From positions 248,001 to 312,000 of the forward strand of contig CAVZCV010000019.1 in assembly GCA_963773875.1 (NCBI GenBank): a stretch of DNA of 64,000 nt. The letters are read 5' to 3'. Origin of the DNA: CAVTYH01 sp963773875. GTDB lineage: Bacteria; Planctomycetota; Planctomycetia; Pirellulales; JADZDJ01. Of this stretch, positions 36,296-48,859 are shown in pieces. Under the pieces are notes generated by a model. That model did no database searches. It was not told the origin of the DNA and saw only the letters and a program-made list of their open reading frames with translations. Positions within the stretch are counted from its first letter, which is position 1. Every line of letters starts with the position of its first letter. The translations under genes were made by a program, and so were the position numbers.

Positions 36296-37038
36296 TCATC
36301 GCTGTTGTCTGGCCAATTCCGCTTCCACTTCAGCCAATTCATCCACCGTGTTGACGCTGAGCGATTCGCACGGCGCGAGAGTGCACAATGCGCGCACGTC
36401 CTTGCTTTCGGCTTTCAGAATACCAGGGCAGTCGGTGATGTAATACTCCCCTTGCTTGTTATCGTTTTTTACTTGATCGAGTGCATGCCATAACTCACGG
36501 CTGTCGAACAAGTAATAACTCATATTAACTTCTCGAATCGCCTTTTGCTCCGGTGTGGCGTCTTTTTCTTCGACGATCGCTTGAAAGTTGCCCTCCGAAC
36601 CGCGAACGACACGCCCTAAGCCCGTCGGGTTCTCCTTTTCGATCGTACCCATGAGGCAGGCAGGTCGGGTGCGTTCGAAATCTTCGAACATCGCGCCAAA
36701 CTTGCCGGCTGCACGAGCGGCGTATCGCCCGTGAGAATCAGTATTTGGCCGATATGGTCGGAAATCAACGGCTTGCAGACCACCACCGCGTGCCCCGTGC
36801 CCAGTTGCGGCGATTGCAGAGCGAATTCGATTCCCGGCCAGTGCGCAAGCTTTTCGCGCACCAAATCGGCCCGGTATCCGACGACAACGACAATGCGCTT
36901 CACGCCGACAGCCTGCAGCGTCTCCAGCACGTATTCAATCATCGGCCGCCCACCGACAGGAAAGAGCACCTTCGGCAAGTCGGAATTCATCCGCGTGCCT
37001 TTGCCGGCCGCCATCACGATTGCAACAGGTGAGATCAT
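36296..37038 (-). CDS. GlmU-like UDP-GlcNAc pyrophosphorylase domain (one frame break)
   Basis: Corrected length is 247 residues. The nucleotidyltransferase start VAIVMAAGKGTRMNSDLPKV is complete, then VVVVGYRADLVREKL, QLGTGHAVVVC and LTGDTPLVQPASL. At about 36692-36697 a missing base shifts the frame, and it resumes MFEDFERTRPACLMGTIEKE, then REVNMSYYLFDSRELWHALD. The left-handed helix acetyltransferase domain of full GlmU is absent, so the second reaction must be done elsewhere. It probably makes UDP-GlcNAc, but another sugar nucleotide is possible. Confidence 0.85.
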
Positions 37039-37098
37039 CCGGCAGATTCAATCTTCAGGAGAGCGGACAGACAAACGGACGATTCAAGCCCGCAAAGT

Positions 37099-38138
37099 TC
37101 ATTTGCTGGCGACGGCAGCGTGCGGCGGCACTGTTGATGCGTCGGGCTTTTCCGGCACCTTCTGCAGAATCTCCAACAGCACGTGATCGGTGTCAATGCC
37201 CTCGGCCTGGGCTTCGAAATTCACAATCACACGATGCCTCAGGGCCGGCAGATAGACCCTGCGCACGTCTTCGAAGCTGACGTTATAGCGGCCTTCCAAT
37301 AGCGCTCGCACTTTGGCCGCCAGCGCCAAGGTTTGCGCACCGCGCGGACTCGCGCCCCAACGCAGATATTGGTTGGTGATCGGCACCGCAAACGGCCCTT
37401 CAGGGTGGGTGGCCAGTGTAAGCCGTACGATGTAATCTTGCACATGCTTTGCCAAAATCACCTCCCGCACCAGTTGCTGCCATTTGACGATTTCCGAGCC
37501 GTCCATCACCTTTTGCGGTTCGATGTTTTCACCCCGTGTGGTGCGATCGATGATCGTATTCATCTCTTCGCGCGTGGAATAGCCAACCACGAGCTTGAAG
37601 AAGAATCGGTCCAGCTGCGCTTCCGGCAGCGGATAAGTGCCCTCCTGCTCAATTGGGTTCTGTGTCGCGAGCACGAAATAGGGCCGCTGTAACTGATGCA
37701 CTTTGCCGCCGATGGTGACAGAAAACTCTTGCATCGTTTCCAGCATCGCCGATTGTGTCTTTGGCGTGGCGCGATTGATTTCGTCCGCCAGACAGAGCTG
37801 CGTGAAGATCGGACCGCGCTGGAATTCGAAGAAACGTTTGCCGTCGGGCGACTCCATGACCATGTTGGTCCCCAAGATATCGGCGGGCATCAGGTCGGGC
37901 GTGAATTGGATGCGTGAAAAATGCAAATCGAGAGCCTTGGCCAGCGTCCGCACGAGCAGTGTTTTTCCTAGGCCCGGCACGCCTTCCAGCAGGCAGTGCC
38001 CACCGACGAACAAGCACGTGAGCACACCGTGAACAATGTCGTCATGGCCGACGATCACGCGCCCACTTGTTCGCGGACCGCGTGATACCGTGTGCGGAAT
38101 TCTTCCGCCCGCTTCTGCATTTGTTCGCCGATGCTCAT
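37099..38138 (-). CDS. MoxR-family AAA+ ATPase (one frame break)
   Basis: Corrected length is 346 residues from ATG at 38138 (MSIGEQMQKRAEEFRTRYHA). At about 38059-38063 a missing base after REQVG shifts the frame, and it resumes RVIVGHDDIVHGVLTCLFVG. Walker A is GVPGLGKT, Walker B is LCLADEINRATPKTQSA, sensor 1 is YFVLATQNPIEQEGTYPLPE and the Arg finger region AQLDRFFFK. MoxR ATPases help assemble or mature protein complexes, usually with VWA-domain partners; none is beside it here. The C-terminus is low-complexity. Confidence 0.9.
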
Positions 38139-38342
38139 GGAATTTTTCAGGGAGTAGGAGGCAAGGCGAGGGAGACAGATGATTGAACCCGTAGACGAAA
38201 GTCGTGTCATTCTGGCTGACGACCCGACGCGATGCAACACTAAGCCGAATTGCACCGCCATTGGCAAATTGCACTCGGCGTGGCACACTGTCAAATTCCC
38301 AATACTGCTCATCGCGATCTGAAACCTGCGCCCTTTTTGACC

Positions 38343-40324
38343 GTGAACATCCTCCGCGAACTTCAGACCCGATTCGCCGCTGCATTGGCCGGTTTGGTCG
38401 ACGATCCCGCGGAGTTGATAGGCCAAATTCGGGCCAGCCAGGATCCGAAGTTCGGCGATTATCAGGCGAACATCGCCATGCCGCTGGGAAAGAAATTGGG
38501 GAAGCCGCCGCGTGATATAGCGGCTGCAATCATTGGCCAGCTGAAGATCGATGATTTTTGCCAGCCGCCAGAAATTGCAGGGCCGGGATTCATCAATCTA
38601 CGATTGCGCGACGATTGGATTGCACAGCAGGCAACCGCGGTAGTTGCCGATCCGCGCCTGGGCGTGCCGACAGTGGACAAACCGAGGATGTACATTGTCG
38701 ATTACAGCGCCCCGAACGTCGCCAAGCCGATGCACGTTGGGCATATCCGCAGCACGGTGATCGGCGATTCGCTCTATCGCACGCTGAAGTTCCTCGGCCA
38801 TCGCGTCATCGGCGACAACCATCTGGGCGACTGGGGCACCCAGTTCGGGATGATTATTTACGGCTACAAGCATTTCCTCGACCGAGACGCATTCGAACAA
38901 CAGCCGATCCAGGAATTGGCTCGTTTGTATCGAATTGTCAGCATGCTGGTTGGCTATTTCGAGGGTCGCGCCGGTTGGCCAAACTGCTCCTGGACGTTGC
39001 AAAGCACGAAAAGGCTTGCGAGGTGCATTTAAGTCGGAGTCCGTCGGGCGATCCAAAGGCCGAGAAAAAAGCTGAAAAGGAATTACGTCAAGCGGAACGA
39101 GCCCTTCATGAAGCCCGCGGCCAATTGCGAGAGTTGCAAGATAAGCTCGCGGCATTTGAAGAAGAACCGCAGCTATCAAAGCTTGTCCAAGAGCATCCCG
39201 ATATCGCCCAGGCCGTATTGCAGGAAACCGCAAAGCTGCATTCCGGTGACCCGGAAAACATCCGGCTCTGGAAACAGTTTATGCCGGTCTGCCTGGAAGA
39301 TATCGACCGTATCTACCGTCGCCTTGGAGTGACGTTCGATGTGACTTTGGGGGAAAGCTTCTATCACGATCGATTATCAGGCGTGGTCGATGAGTTCGTA
39401 AGTCGTGGCATTGCGCGTGAAAGTGACGGTGCGATGTGCGTGTTTCTCGACGGATTCGACACGCCGTTTTTGATCCGCAAGCAAGACGGCGCGTTTCTAT
39501 ACGCCACGACCGATCTGGCGACCATTCAATACCGAATGGAAAAATGGCGTCCGGATGCAATCTTATACGTCGTCGATCATCGACAAAGTTTGCACTTTGA
39601 GCAGCTCTTTGCCACAGCGGCCAAATGGGGCGCAACCAATGTTGAATTCGCCCACATCTGCTTTGGCACCGTACTAGGGCAAGATGGTCGGCCTTACAAA
39701 ACTCGTTCGGGCGATACGGTCGGGTTGACCGGCCTGCTTGATGAGGGCGTGAGTCGGGCATTGCAGATCGTTAGCGCGAACGACGACGCAAAAAAGAATG
39801 GCCCGGAGTTATTACCTGATGAGCGACATAAAATTGCCGAGGCCGTGGGTATCGGCGCGATCAAATACGCGGACCTATCGCAAAACCGCACCAGCGATTA
39901 TGTGTTCGACTATGATAAGATGCTCGCCACGACCGGAAATACTGCCACGTATATGCAGTACGCATATGCGCGGATCCGCGGAATTTTTATCAAAGGCCAA
40001 ACCCAACTGGGCAACCCTAAAATAGCCCGACCGTCCGGGGCGGACGTCAATCTCTCTCATCCGGCCGAACGTTCGCTTGCTCTGGCCGCACTGCAATTCC
40101 CAGAAGCCTTAGAATCGATTTTGGCGGATTACCGCCCCAATCAACTTACAGCGTATCTATTTGAGCTTGCCAACCGCTTCAGCGCGTTCTATGAGAATTG
40201 CCCTGTGCTTAGAGCCGAGACGCCCGAGCTCCTCACCAGCCGACTGACACTATGCGATTTCAGCGCCAGAGTCCTAAAACAGGGTTTGGCGCTCCTGGGC
40301 ATCGATGTAGTCGAGCGAATGTAA
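38343..40324 (+). CDS. argS: Arginyl-tRNA synthetase with extended insertion (one frame break)
   Basis: Corrected length is about 660 residues, 80-100 more than usual. The class I HIGH motif is HVGH in SAPNVAKPMHVGHIRSTVIG. Downstream marks are FGTVLGQDGRPYKTRSGDTV and the C-terminal ALAALQFPEALESILADYRP. The start is GTG at 38343 (VNILRELQTRFAAALAGLVD). A base is missing at about 38965-38985, after SMLVGYFEGR, and the frame resumes LAKLLLDVAKHEKACEVHLS. There follows a charged stretch (KAEKKAEKELRQAERALHEA) before HPDIAQAVLQETAKLHSGDP, where E. coli ArgS has only about 20 residues. Confidence 0.93.
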
Positions 40325-40675
40325 TGCAACTCGATCGTTGTTCGGCGCGTCAAAGGGCATAAGGCATCTCACTTTACGCTTGTTTTGACACGTCGCGGGT
40401 GCAGCCGTTCGCCAACCCGCTGCCTTGCATTCCGCCCGGCGGCCAATTACGCTCAATCGATAGCCTTTATGTAATCCGCCTAAAGAGCAGCACCAGGCGA
40501 GTTTAGCACCGTCGACCCGCGCGCTTCAGAGCGCGTACGCCGAGCTAATTTGGTTGCCAGGCGGGCAAACCCGTTCCGTTGATCGGCGCGCCAGAAGCAT
40601 CTGGGCCGCACCGCGAAGACGGTACATCAGCCGACGAACCAGTGGCCAGTTCGTCGACGGCGGAGAGGGCACGGC
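40325..40675. other. GC-rich leader of the giant repeat gene
   Basis: 351 bases. A TTGACA lies at 40385-40390 without a good -10 at standard spacing. GCGGGT and ACCCGC (about 40396-40425) can form a 6-bp stem. No CDS is supported. The ribosome site of the giant gene (GGAGAGGG) is at its end. Confidence 0.4.
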
Positions 40676-43600
40676 ATGTCGACTTCGTCTTTCTGGGCTT
40701 CTCAGCTTCGCGATCTTTTGCGCGCCGGTATGAAGCGATCCGCGCGTGCTGGCTCCGCCAAGAATCGAAAGCGCCGCTTCGAAACGCTGGAACAGCGGCG
40801 CGTGCTAACGGTTACTTCGCTGTTCTCTGCTGGCGCACTGACCATTTCTGCCGATGCGGCCGACAACATCAGCGTGGCATCGATTGCCGGCAGCGTCAAA
40901 GTCAACGGCGCCGATCCAACTTCCGGCCCACTTTCGGCTGCCGCCGTCGGCAGCCTGGTGATCAATGCCAGTGGTAACTTCAGCAATGTGATCGATCTGA
41001 CGGGTATCGTGCCAGCACAGTTCTTTGTGCTCACGAATATTTCCGTCGATGGCGGCGACGGCGGCGATACGTACCTAATCGATCAGTCGCGGCTGCTCGC
41101 GCTGGCCACTGTGAATCTAAACGATACCGGGGCATCCGGCACCGACTCGTTGGTGCTTAGCACAACGGCCGCGCTACCAGAGACGATTGGCGTATCAGCA
41201 ACAAGCGTCTCCCGTAGTTTATCCGCCACGGTCGGGTACACCGGCATGGAATCGCTGGAAGTCGACGGCACGACACTGGGCGACACGATTAATATTACTT
41301 CGACGGGCGCCGGCACGTCCACCACAATTACGTCGGACGGGGGGTTGGATGTGTTTGCGAGCGATCGATTTGACGACGATTGGCGATGCCGGGCTAACAA
41401 TCAACGTCGGCGGCGATGGCGAGAGCCTGAGCCTCAATGCTGCAACTGTCGGCACGGTCGGAATCTCGAGCACACAAGTGCAGCGACCTGCAACGGCGTG
41501 ATTACATATAGTGGCTTCGTCTTCCCTGACCGTAAACGGCACCGTGGGCATCGATACATTCAATATTGTTTCCACCGCAGCAAGCACCACTACAAGCATC
41601 AATGCCGGGCAGCGGCCTGGATACGTTCGGACCAATCGATCTTCCACGAGTGTCGGCATAGCCGGACTCACCATCAATGCGGGCGGCGATGGCGAGGCAA
41701 TCAATTTGGCAACGAGCGTCGCTGGAACCATCGCACTCTCCGGCACGCAGGTGCAGCGGACCGGAAATGGCGCTGTGAATTACAACGGCGCGGCAAGCCT
41801 TATCCTTACGGGCACCGCGAGTTCAGACACTTTCAACGTTTCCTCGACCGCGGCCGGCACCACGACGACGATTAATTCCGGCGGCGGACTGGATGTATTT
41901 GGTGCGATCGATCTCACGAACATCGGCGCGGCAGGGCTTTCGATCAACGCCGGCGGCGATGGCGAGAGCCTGACACTCAACACGACCACCGCCGGCACGG
42001 TTTCAATTTCCAGCACCCAGGTGCAACGCATCGGAAATGGCCCGCTCACATACAACGGTTTGGCATCGCTGCTCGTCAACGGAACGGCTGCGGCCGACAC
42101 ATTCAACGTCGCCTCAACCGCAACGGGCGTCGCGACCACGATCTCCGCCGGTACGGGGGTCGATATTTTTGGCCCAATCGCACTCACCTCCATCTCTGCT
42201 GCCGGCCTCACGATCAATGCCGGCGGCGACGGCGAAGCACTGACTCTCGCCACCACAACTGCCGGCACGGTCACCGTCACTAGCACGACCGTCAAGCACC
42301 CCGGAAATGGAACGCTTACTTATTCAGGGCTCGCATCGCTGTTGGTTCAAGGTACGTCGGGAATCGACACGTTTAGCATCTCGGGAACTGCGGCCGCCAC
42401 CGCAACGACCATCTCGGCCGGCGGCAGCCACGACCTTTTCGGCTCTTTGCTGCTCAACTCGATCGGGGCTGCCGGACTGACCATCGACGGCGGCGGCAAT
42501 GCGGAACTTTTAGACACGTTCGTGTCCGCCACCGGCACGGTTGCCATTACGAGTTCCGCCATTCAGCGCAGCGGCAATGGGGCACTAACCTATTCAAATA
42601 TTGGCACGCTGCAAATCGAAGGGACCAACGGCGGCGACACCTACAACATCGCTTCCACCGCCGCGGGCGTCGCCACAGGCATATTCTCCGGGACTAGCAG
42701 CGACACGTTTGGCGACATCGATCTGGCCTCGATTGGCGCCGCTGGCCTTTCAATTCAAGACAGCGGCGGAACCGAAGCGTTGACATTCCATCTGAGCGCT
42801 CCCGGCGGAACCACGACTCTAACCTCCAGCACTATTCAGCTCGCCGGCAGCGGCAGCGTGCATTATCAGAATATCGAATCACTTACGCTCAACGGCACGG
42901 CCGGCGTCGATAATTTCATCGTCAATTCCACAGCCAACAATACCGCCACAACCATCAATGCCGGTGCGGGGCTCGATGTCTTTAACACGATTGATGTCAG
43001 CACCATTGGCACCGCGGCACTGACGCTCAACGCCGGGGGCGACGGCGAAGCACTGAATCTGCTCAACGGCAACATCATCACGAGCAGCTTCGTAGGGAAT
43101 GGCAGCGGCATCAATTACTTCGGATTCGCGTCGCTCGTGATCAACGATGGCCCGGTGAGCGATGTGGTCGATATCCAATCGACGAACAACACGACTGTTA
43201 CGACGATCAACACCGGCGGCGGCGTCGACAACATCCAACCGATCAATCTAACGACGATTGGCTTGGCCGGGCTCACGCTCAACACGGGTGGCAATAACGA
43301 ATTCTTGACGCTGAACGTGGGCACGGCCGGCACGGTGAATATCAACGGCAGCACGGTCCAGCGGGTGGGCAATGGGGCAATCCAAATCAGCGGCGTGCTC
43401 AATTATTTGGTGAGCGGAACCTCGGGCGCCGACACGTTCAGTATTCAATCGACGCCGGCAGCAAATTCCGTGACCGTGAATGGCGGCGGCGGGCTCGACA
43501 TTTTCAACCCAATCTTGCTCACCTCGATTGGCGCAGTGCCAGGCCTGAGCGTCGACGGCGGCGGCAATGGCGAGGCGCTCACGCTAGAGGTCGATGTGGC

Positions 43601-46600
43601 CGGCACCGTCTCCGTCGCTAGTAGTTCCGTTCAGCGCAACGGAAACGGCGCGGTCAGCTATTTCAATTTCGGTTCGCTGAATATCGATAGCACCAGCGGC
43701 GCCGACACCTTCAATGTGACGTCGACAGCTAGTGGCGTGCCCACAACAATCAACGGCGCCGGCGGATTGGACGTGTTTGGCAACATCGATCTCACATCGA
43801 TAGGTACCGCGGGTTTGACCATCAACGCCGGCGGCGATGGCGAAGCATTGACGCTAAACACCACGACCGCTGGCACCGTCAACGTTTCCGACACGGCGGT
43901 TCAACGATCGGGAAACGGTGCCATTAATTACAGTGGAATCAATTCGCTTCTTGTCAACGGCACTTCCGGCATCGATACCTTCAATGTCAGCTCCACCGCG
44001 GCTGGGACGGCAACGAGCGTCAGCGCCGGGAGCAGTTTGGATGTGTTCGGAGCAATCAGCCTCACGTCGGTCGGTGCAGCCGGACTTACCGTCGATGGCG
44101 GAGGTAACGGCGAGTCGCTCACGCTGAATGTCGCGACCCCGGGCATCGTCGCGGTTTCCGCCACTCAAGTGCAGCGCAGCGGCAATGGAGCGGTGGCCTA
44201 TTCAGGGCTGGGATTGCTAATCGTCACGGGGACGTCCGCCAGCGATACGTTCAATGTGAGCTCCACCGCGGCTGGCACAGCTACGACCATTAACGCCGGC
44301 AGTGCGCATCGATCAATTCGCGGCGATCGATCTCACGACCATCGGCGCCGCCGGACTCACGATCAATGGTGGCGGGAACGGCGAATCACTGGTACTCAAT
44401 ACGGCTACTGCCGGAACCGTTTCAGTCTCCAGCACGCAAGTGCAGCGGTCGGGCAATGGCCCAGTCACGTACAGCGGTTTAGCCTCGCTAACGGTCAACG
44501 GCACTTCGGGGGTCGACACTTTCAACATCAATTCCACGGCTGCCAGCACCACGACGACGATTCAGCGCCGCCGACGGGCTGGATGTTTTCGGAGCGATCA
44601 GTCTCGCATCCATCGGTACTGCCGGTCTTAGCATCGACGCCGGCGGCGACGGCGAAGCGCTCACGCTGAACACCACGACCCCGGGCACGGTTTCCGTTTC
44701 GAGCACCCAAGTGCAGCGCAGTGGCAACGGCGCTGTCAAGTACAACGGTATCGCCAGTCTCTTGGTCAACGGTTCGGCGGGCGTCGATACGTTCAGTATT
44801 CCCAGCACCGCCAGCGGCGTCAGCACATCGATCGACACCGGCGCAGGCAACGACGTCATCAACTTGGGCAGCGGTGGAAACACGCTCAGCAACATCGCCG
44901 GCACTTTGTCGATCGCCGGCGGCGCAAACGATGCCACGCCGACTAATAGCAGCAATGCAGGTTCGCAGTTAAATGTAATTGTTTTCAATATGCCCGTCGG
45001 CGATAAGTTAGAGGTGTTCGACGGTTCAGGCCCTGTGGGCTCGGCCTACAACGTCGGCGCAACCTCGATCGGCCGAACGGGCATTCCCGCCATCAGTTAC
45101 AGCGGCATTGAGACCGTGGATGTGTTTCCCGCAACAGGCGCTGCCGACTTTAACGTCACCGACACCGCGGCGGGAACCCAAGTTGGCATCGGCGGAACGT
45201 CGATCACGGGTCAACTCACAGTCTTGAACACTGGCGCCAACAGCCGGCTGTTCACCAATCCGCTTAGCGGCAACATTACGGCGAGTATCGCAACGACCGG
45301 CGACGGCAGCATTCTCAGCCTAGCGACCACCGGCGGAGCCGATACCATCACCATTCAGGGCAGCGGCGCCGGCAGCGGCATCTCGGTTAACACCGGGGCC
45401 GGAATGGATCACATCATTATCCAAAATACTGGCGTCGGAAGTTCGATATCGGCGAGCGGCGGCGACGGCGCCGATAATCTCGATCTCTATGCCGCGGCTG
45501 CTGGGAGCGCCATTACGCTGGCAGGCGGCAACGACGCGGATGTGGTCACCGTGGGAGGACCTGCTCAAACACTGAGTAATATTCTGGGCGACGTGCTCAT
45601 CAGCAGCGGCTCCGGTTCTGCGGGCATTCAGACGGTCTCGACAACCATTAACGGCGTGGTTTACTCGCAAGATTTTGCGGTGGGCGATACGGTCATATTC
45701 AACGATCAAGGTCTCTCTGGAAATGCCAGTTACTTGATTCAGCCCACCACTTTTCAACGTGCGGGCACGGCGAATTTTCAGCTCTTCGATAACGAGACGA
45801 TGATCGTCAACACCGGCTCGGGAACGAATCAAATCGACGTTTCCGGCTCGCCTCCTAACGCATTTTTGACCGTCCACGGCAATTCGGGCTCGGATCAGGT
45901 AACGCTTGAGAATTTTTCCGGAGGATTGGTCCTCGATCTGGCAGGCGGAAACGACACGCTCGACTCAACCGGTACCTTTTCGGGAAAGTGGCTGGAAGTT
46001 TTTGGCGGCGCGGGAGACGACATCCTGAAGCTGCCGTTCGGCCCGGGCTCAATAGCATCACTGAAATCCAAGGTGGAACGGACAACGATACATTGCTGTT
46101 GGGCAACGTGACGCTGGCGAGTAAGTTTCTGCTGTCGGGTGGCGACGGCGACGACACGCTCCGGGTGAACACGGGTGATGGCACTTCCGTCGCGGAATTG
46201 CAAGGCGGGGCGGGCAGCGATCACTTTACCGTCGGCACCGACACTCCAAACAGCTTCGCTGGTCAAATTGTCATCAATGCGGGTGCCGACCTCGATACGT
46301 TTGCCGATATCAATTTGGCGGCCATTAGCAGCACCGGCTCGATTAGCCTTAGCGGCGGTGGCGACGGCGAAGCACTAACACTCAATACCGGCATCCCGGG
46401 TACCGTCTCGATTAGCAGCACGCAGGTCCAGCGTTTGGGCAATGGCCCTCTAACTTATTCCGGCCTCGCCGCCCTAACCGTCAACGATACGAGTGGCGCT
46501 GAGACCTTCAATGTCGCAAACACCGGCATGAATACTGCCACGACCATCAACGCTGGGGGCGGAACCGATTTCTTCGGTCCGATCGATCTGATGTCGATTG

Positions 46601-48763
46601 GCGCTGCCGGATTGACGATTGACGCTGGCGGCGACGGCGAAGCGTTAACGCTTGAACACACCAGTCGCCGGCACGGTAGCCATCAGTGGCACGCAGGTCC
46701 AGCGAGTCCGGCAACGGTGCAATTACCTACGCGGGCTTGGCGATCCTCGCGGTAAATGGCACTGCTGGGATCGACACGTTCAACGTTGCCAGCACGGCTG
46801 CAAACACGGCTACCACGATCAACGCCGCTGGCACAGGCTTGGACGTGTTTGCACCGATCGATCTCACGACCATCGGCGCCACCGGATTGACGATTAACGC
46901 CGGCGGCGACGGCGAATCGTTGACTCTCAATACTACGACTGCAGGAACCGTAAACGTTTCCGGCACGCAAGTGCAGCGCACCGGCAATGGTGCTGTGATT
47001 TACACCGGCCTGGCAAATTTAATCGTCAACGGCACCAGCGGAACCGACATCCTCAACGTGCTCAGCACCGCGACGAACACGGCGACGACGATTAACGCTG
47101 GCAGTGGCTTCGATGTGTTCGGGGCCATCGACTTAACCACGATTGCCGCCGCAGGGCTAACCGTCAATGCGGGCGGCGATGGAGAATTGCTGACGCTTAA
47201 CACCACAACTGCCGGCACTGTCACGATTTCGAATTCTCTAGTGCAACGCACCGGCAATGGAACCGTCAGCTACACGGGCGTTTTGAATCTGGCAGTCAAC
47301 GGCACCGCCGGCGCTGACACATTCAATGTGCTCAACACTGCGGCGGGGGTAACAACAACGTTAAATTCCGGCGCTGCTAACGATGTCGTTACGATCGGCA
47401 ATGCTGGCTCACTCGCCGGAATTTTGGGGGCGCTCGTGATTCACGGCGAGGGCAATTTTGCCACGCCGACGACCACCCTCATGTGTGGCGCCGCTACGAA
47501 TATGCTGGCTGTTGGTGACACGCTGCATTTCGACGACAGTTCAACGGTCGCCGGTCAAACCTATTCGCTCGATGTCGGCACGCTGGCCCGCACCGGAATC
47601 GTCTCGATCTCCTTCGACGGCATGGAAACAATCGCGTTGGATGCGGGCGCAGGGCGCCGACGCCGTGACGGTCGTGAATACACCGCCGCAAGTGAATCTA
47701 ACGGTCAATGGCAATGGCGGTCCGAATGTCATCACGCTTGCTGCGAACGGATCGCAAAGCAATCTGACAATCAACGGCGGGCCGGACGGCGATACCATCA
47801 ATCTGCGCAGTGTGGCGACCGGAAGCATCGTGCTCGCCAACGGCGGCGCAGGCAACGACACGTTTAACGTTTCATCCGATGCCGGTGCGAACATGGGCAC
47901 GCTCGACGGAATCGTCGGCGCTGTGCATCAACACCGGTGCGGGCAGCGACAAAATTGTGCTCAGCGATTGCGGTCAAGCTGCACTGGCCAACAGTAACGT
48001 TGTCGTGCTAAGCGATCGCGTCACAGGGTTTGCTGGCCCTTCGAACAATTCGCCCATTTTGTATCAGTCCGCTGGCGCGTTGGAACTCACGCTCATCGGT
48101 TCGCAAACATTGGCCGATAAATTCATCGTCCAGCTTTCCGCATATCCGGCCCAGCCGTCGCTGGTGCTGAAGATCGATGGTAAGGGCCAGCCGGCCGGTC
48201 AAATGGATCGCGTGAAAATCATGGGCACCGGCGGCAACGACACGATCAATGTCGGCGATTTCGCCAGTGTCGATACGCCGGCGAAAAAGTACGGCGTGCG
48301 GCTGCAAAACATCGAGTGTCTGCAAATCTTCGGCGGCGCAGGCAACGACACGCTGGTGAACGACACCGCAATCTCATCGCTCATCGATGGCGGCGACGGA
48401 GCCGATTTCCTCAGCGGCGGTAGTGCAACCGACGTAATCTTCGGCGGCGATGGAGTCGACACACTTCTAGGCAATGACGGCAACGATTTCTTGTTCGCCG
48501 ACCACGATTACAATAACGGCTCGCCAATCGCGAAGCATCCCGTCGGAAACGAAACGGTCAAAGGCGGCTTGGGAATTGATACTATAGTCGTCTTGAATAA
48601 CGACTTCGCCGATGCAGGCGGCCAAGTCGGCGATACGCTTGTCGGCGCTGTGAAGGGCCTTACGGTCCAAGACTGGCTCCGCGCCCGGTTCCTAAAGGCC
48701 AATAGCAAGAACATTCAGGACGCCATCAAAAAAGCGCTGATGCAGCCCTGCGCCATGCCGTAA
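40676..48763 (+). CDS. Giant exported repeat protein with LEPR-XLL-like motif, 90-residue repeats and RTX-like end (about 12 frame breaks)
   Basis: ATG at 40676 is preceded by GGAGAGGG. The N-terminus carries basic residues and FETLEQRRVLT, an LEPR-XLL-like export motif of planctomycetes. Repairing single-base breaks gives one chain of about 2,690 residues. I place the breaks near 41358, 41492, 41517, 41607, 41645, 44303, 44562, 46046, 46651, 46708, 47652 and 47922. About 18 repeats of 90 residues follow, each with TFN(V/I)xSTAAG, then GLTINAGGDGEALTLNTTTA, then TQVQRxGNGAV and YSGLASLLVNG. The C-terminus has RTX-like GGxGxDxL runs (GGDGVDTLLGNDGNDFLF). It is probably a cell-surface or biofilm protein; the function is unknown. 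Confidence 0.78.
41230..44850. repeat. Tandem array A: about 14 units of ~270 bp
   Basis: Units recur every 270 bases, with small variation, and each encodes 90 residues. Y-x-G anchors of the unit (VGYTG, ITYSG, VNYNG, LTYNG and so on) fall near 41232, 41502, 41775, 42045, 42315, 42588, 42858, 43110, 43380, 43650, 43923, 44193, 44463 and 44736. Units differ at many synonymous sites, so this is an old array, not a recent expansion. Confidence 0.8.
46440..47390. repeat. Tandem array B: about 4 units of ~270 bp
   Basis: The same 90-residue unit as array A appears again after an interruption, with anchors near 46450 (LTYSGLAALTVND), 46722 (ITYAGLAILAVNG), 46995 (VIYTGLANLIVNG) and 47265 (VSYTGVLNLAVNG). 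Confidence 0.78.
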
Positions 48764-48859
48764 CGCGCACATAACACCCATCGCTAGGGCCTTCTCAATG
48801 CCTTGTTTGCTCTGCAGGCTTGGGTAGGATGCAAAAAAGGACGTCTTGGAGCTAGCGCA

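Noticed and set aside
41230..47390. Regular repeats as a CRISPR array
   Set aside because: Units are 270 bp, protein-coding and diverged; CRISPR repeats are short, near-identical and separated by unique spacers. No cas gene is present.
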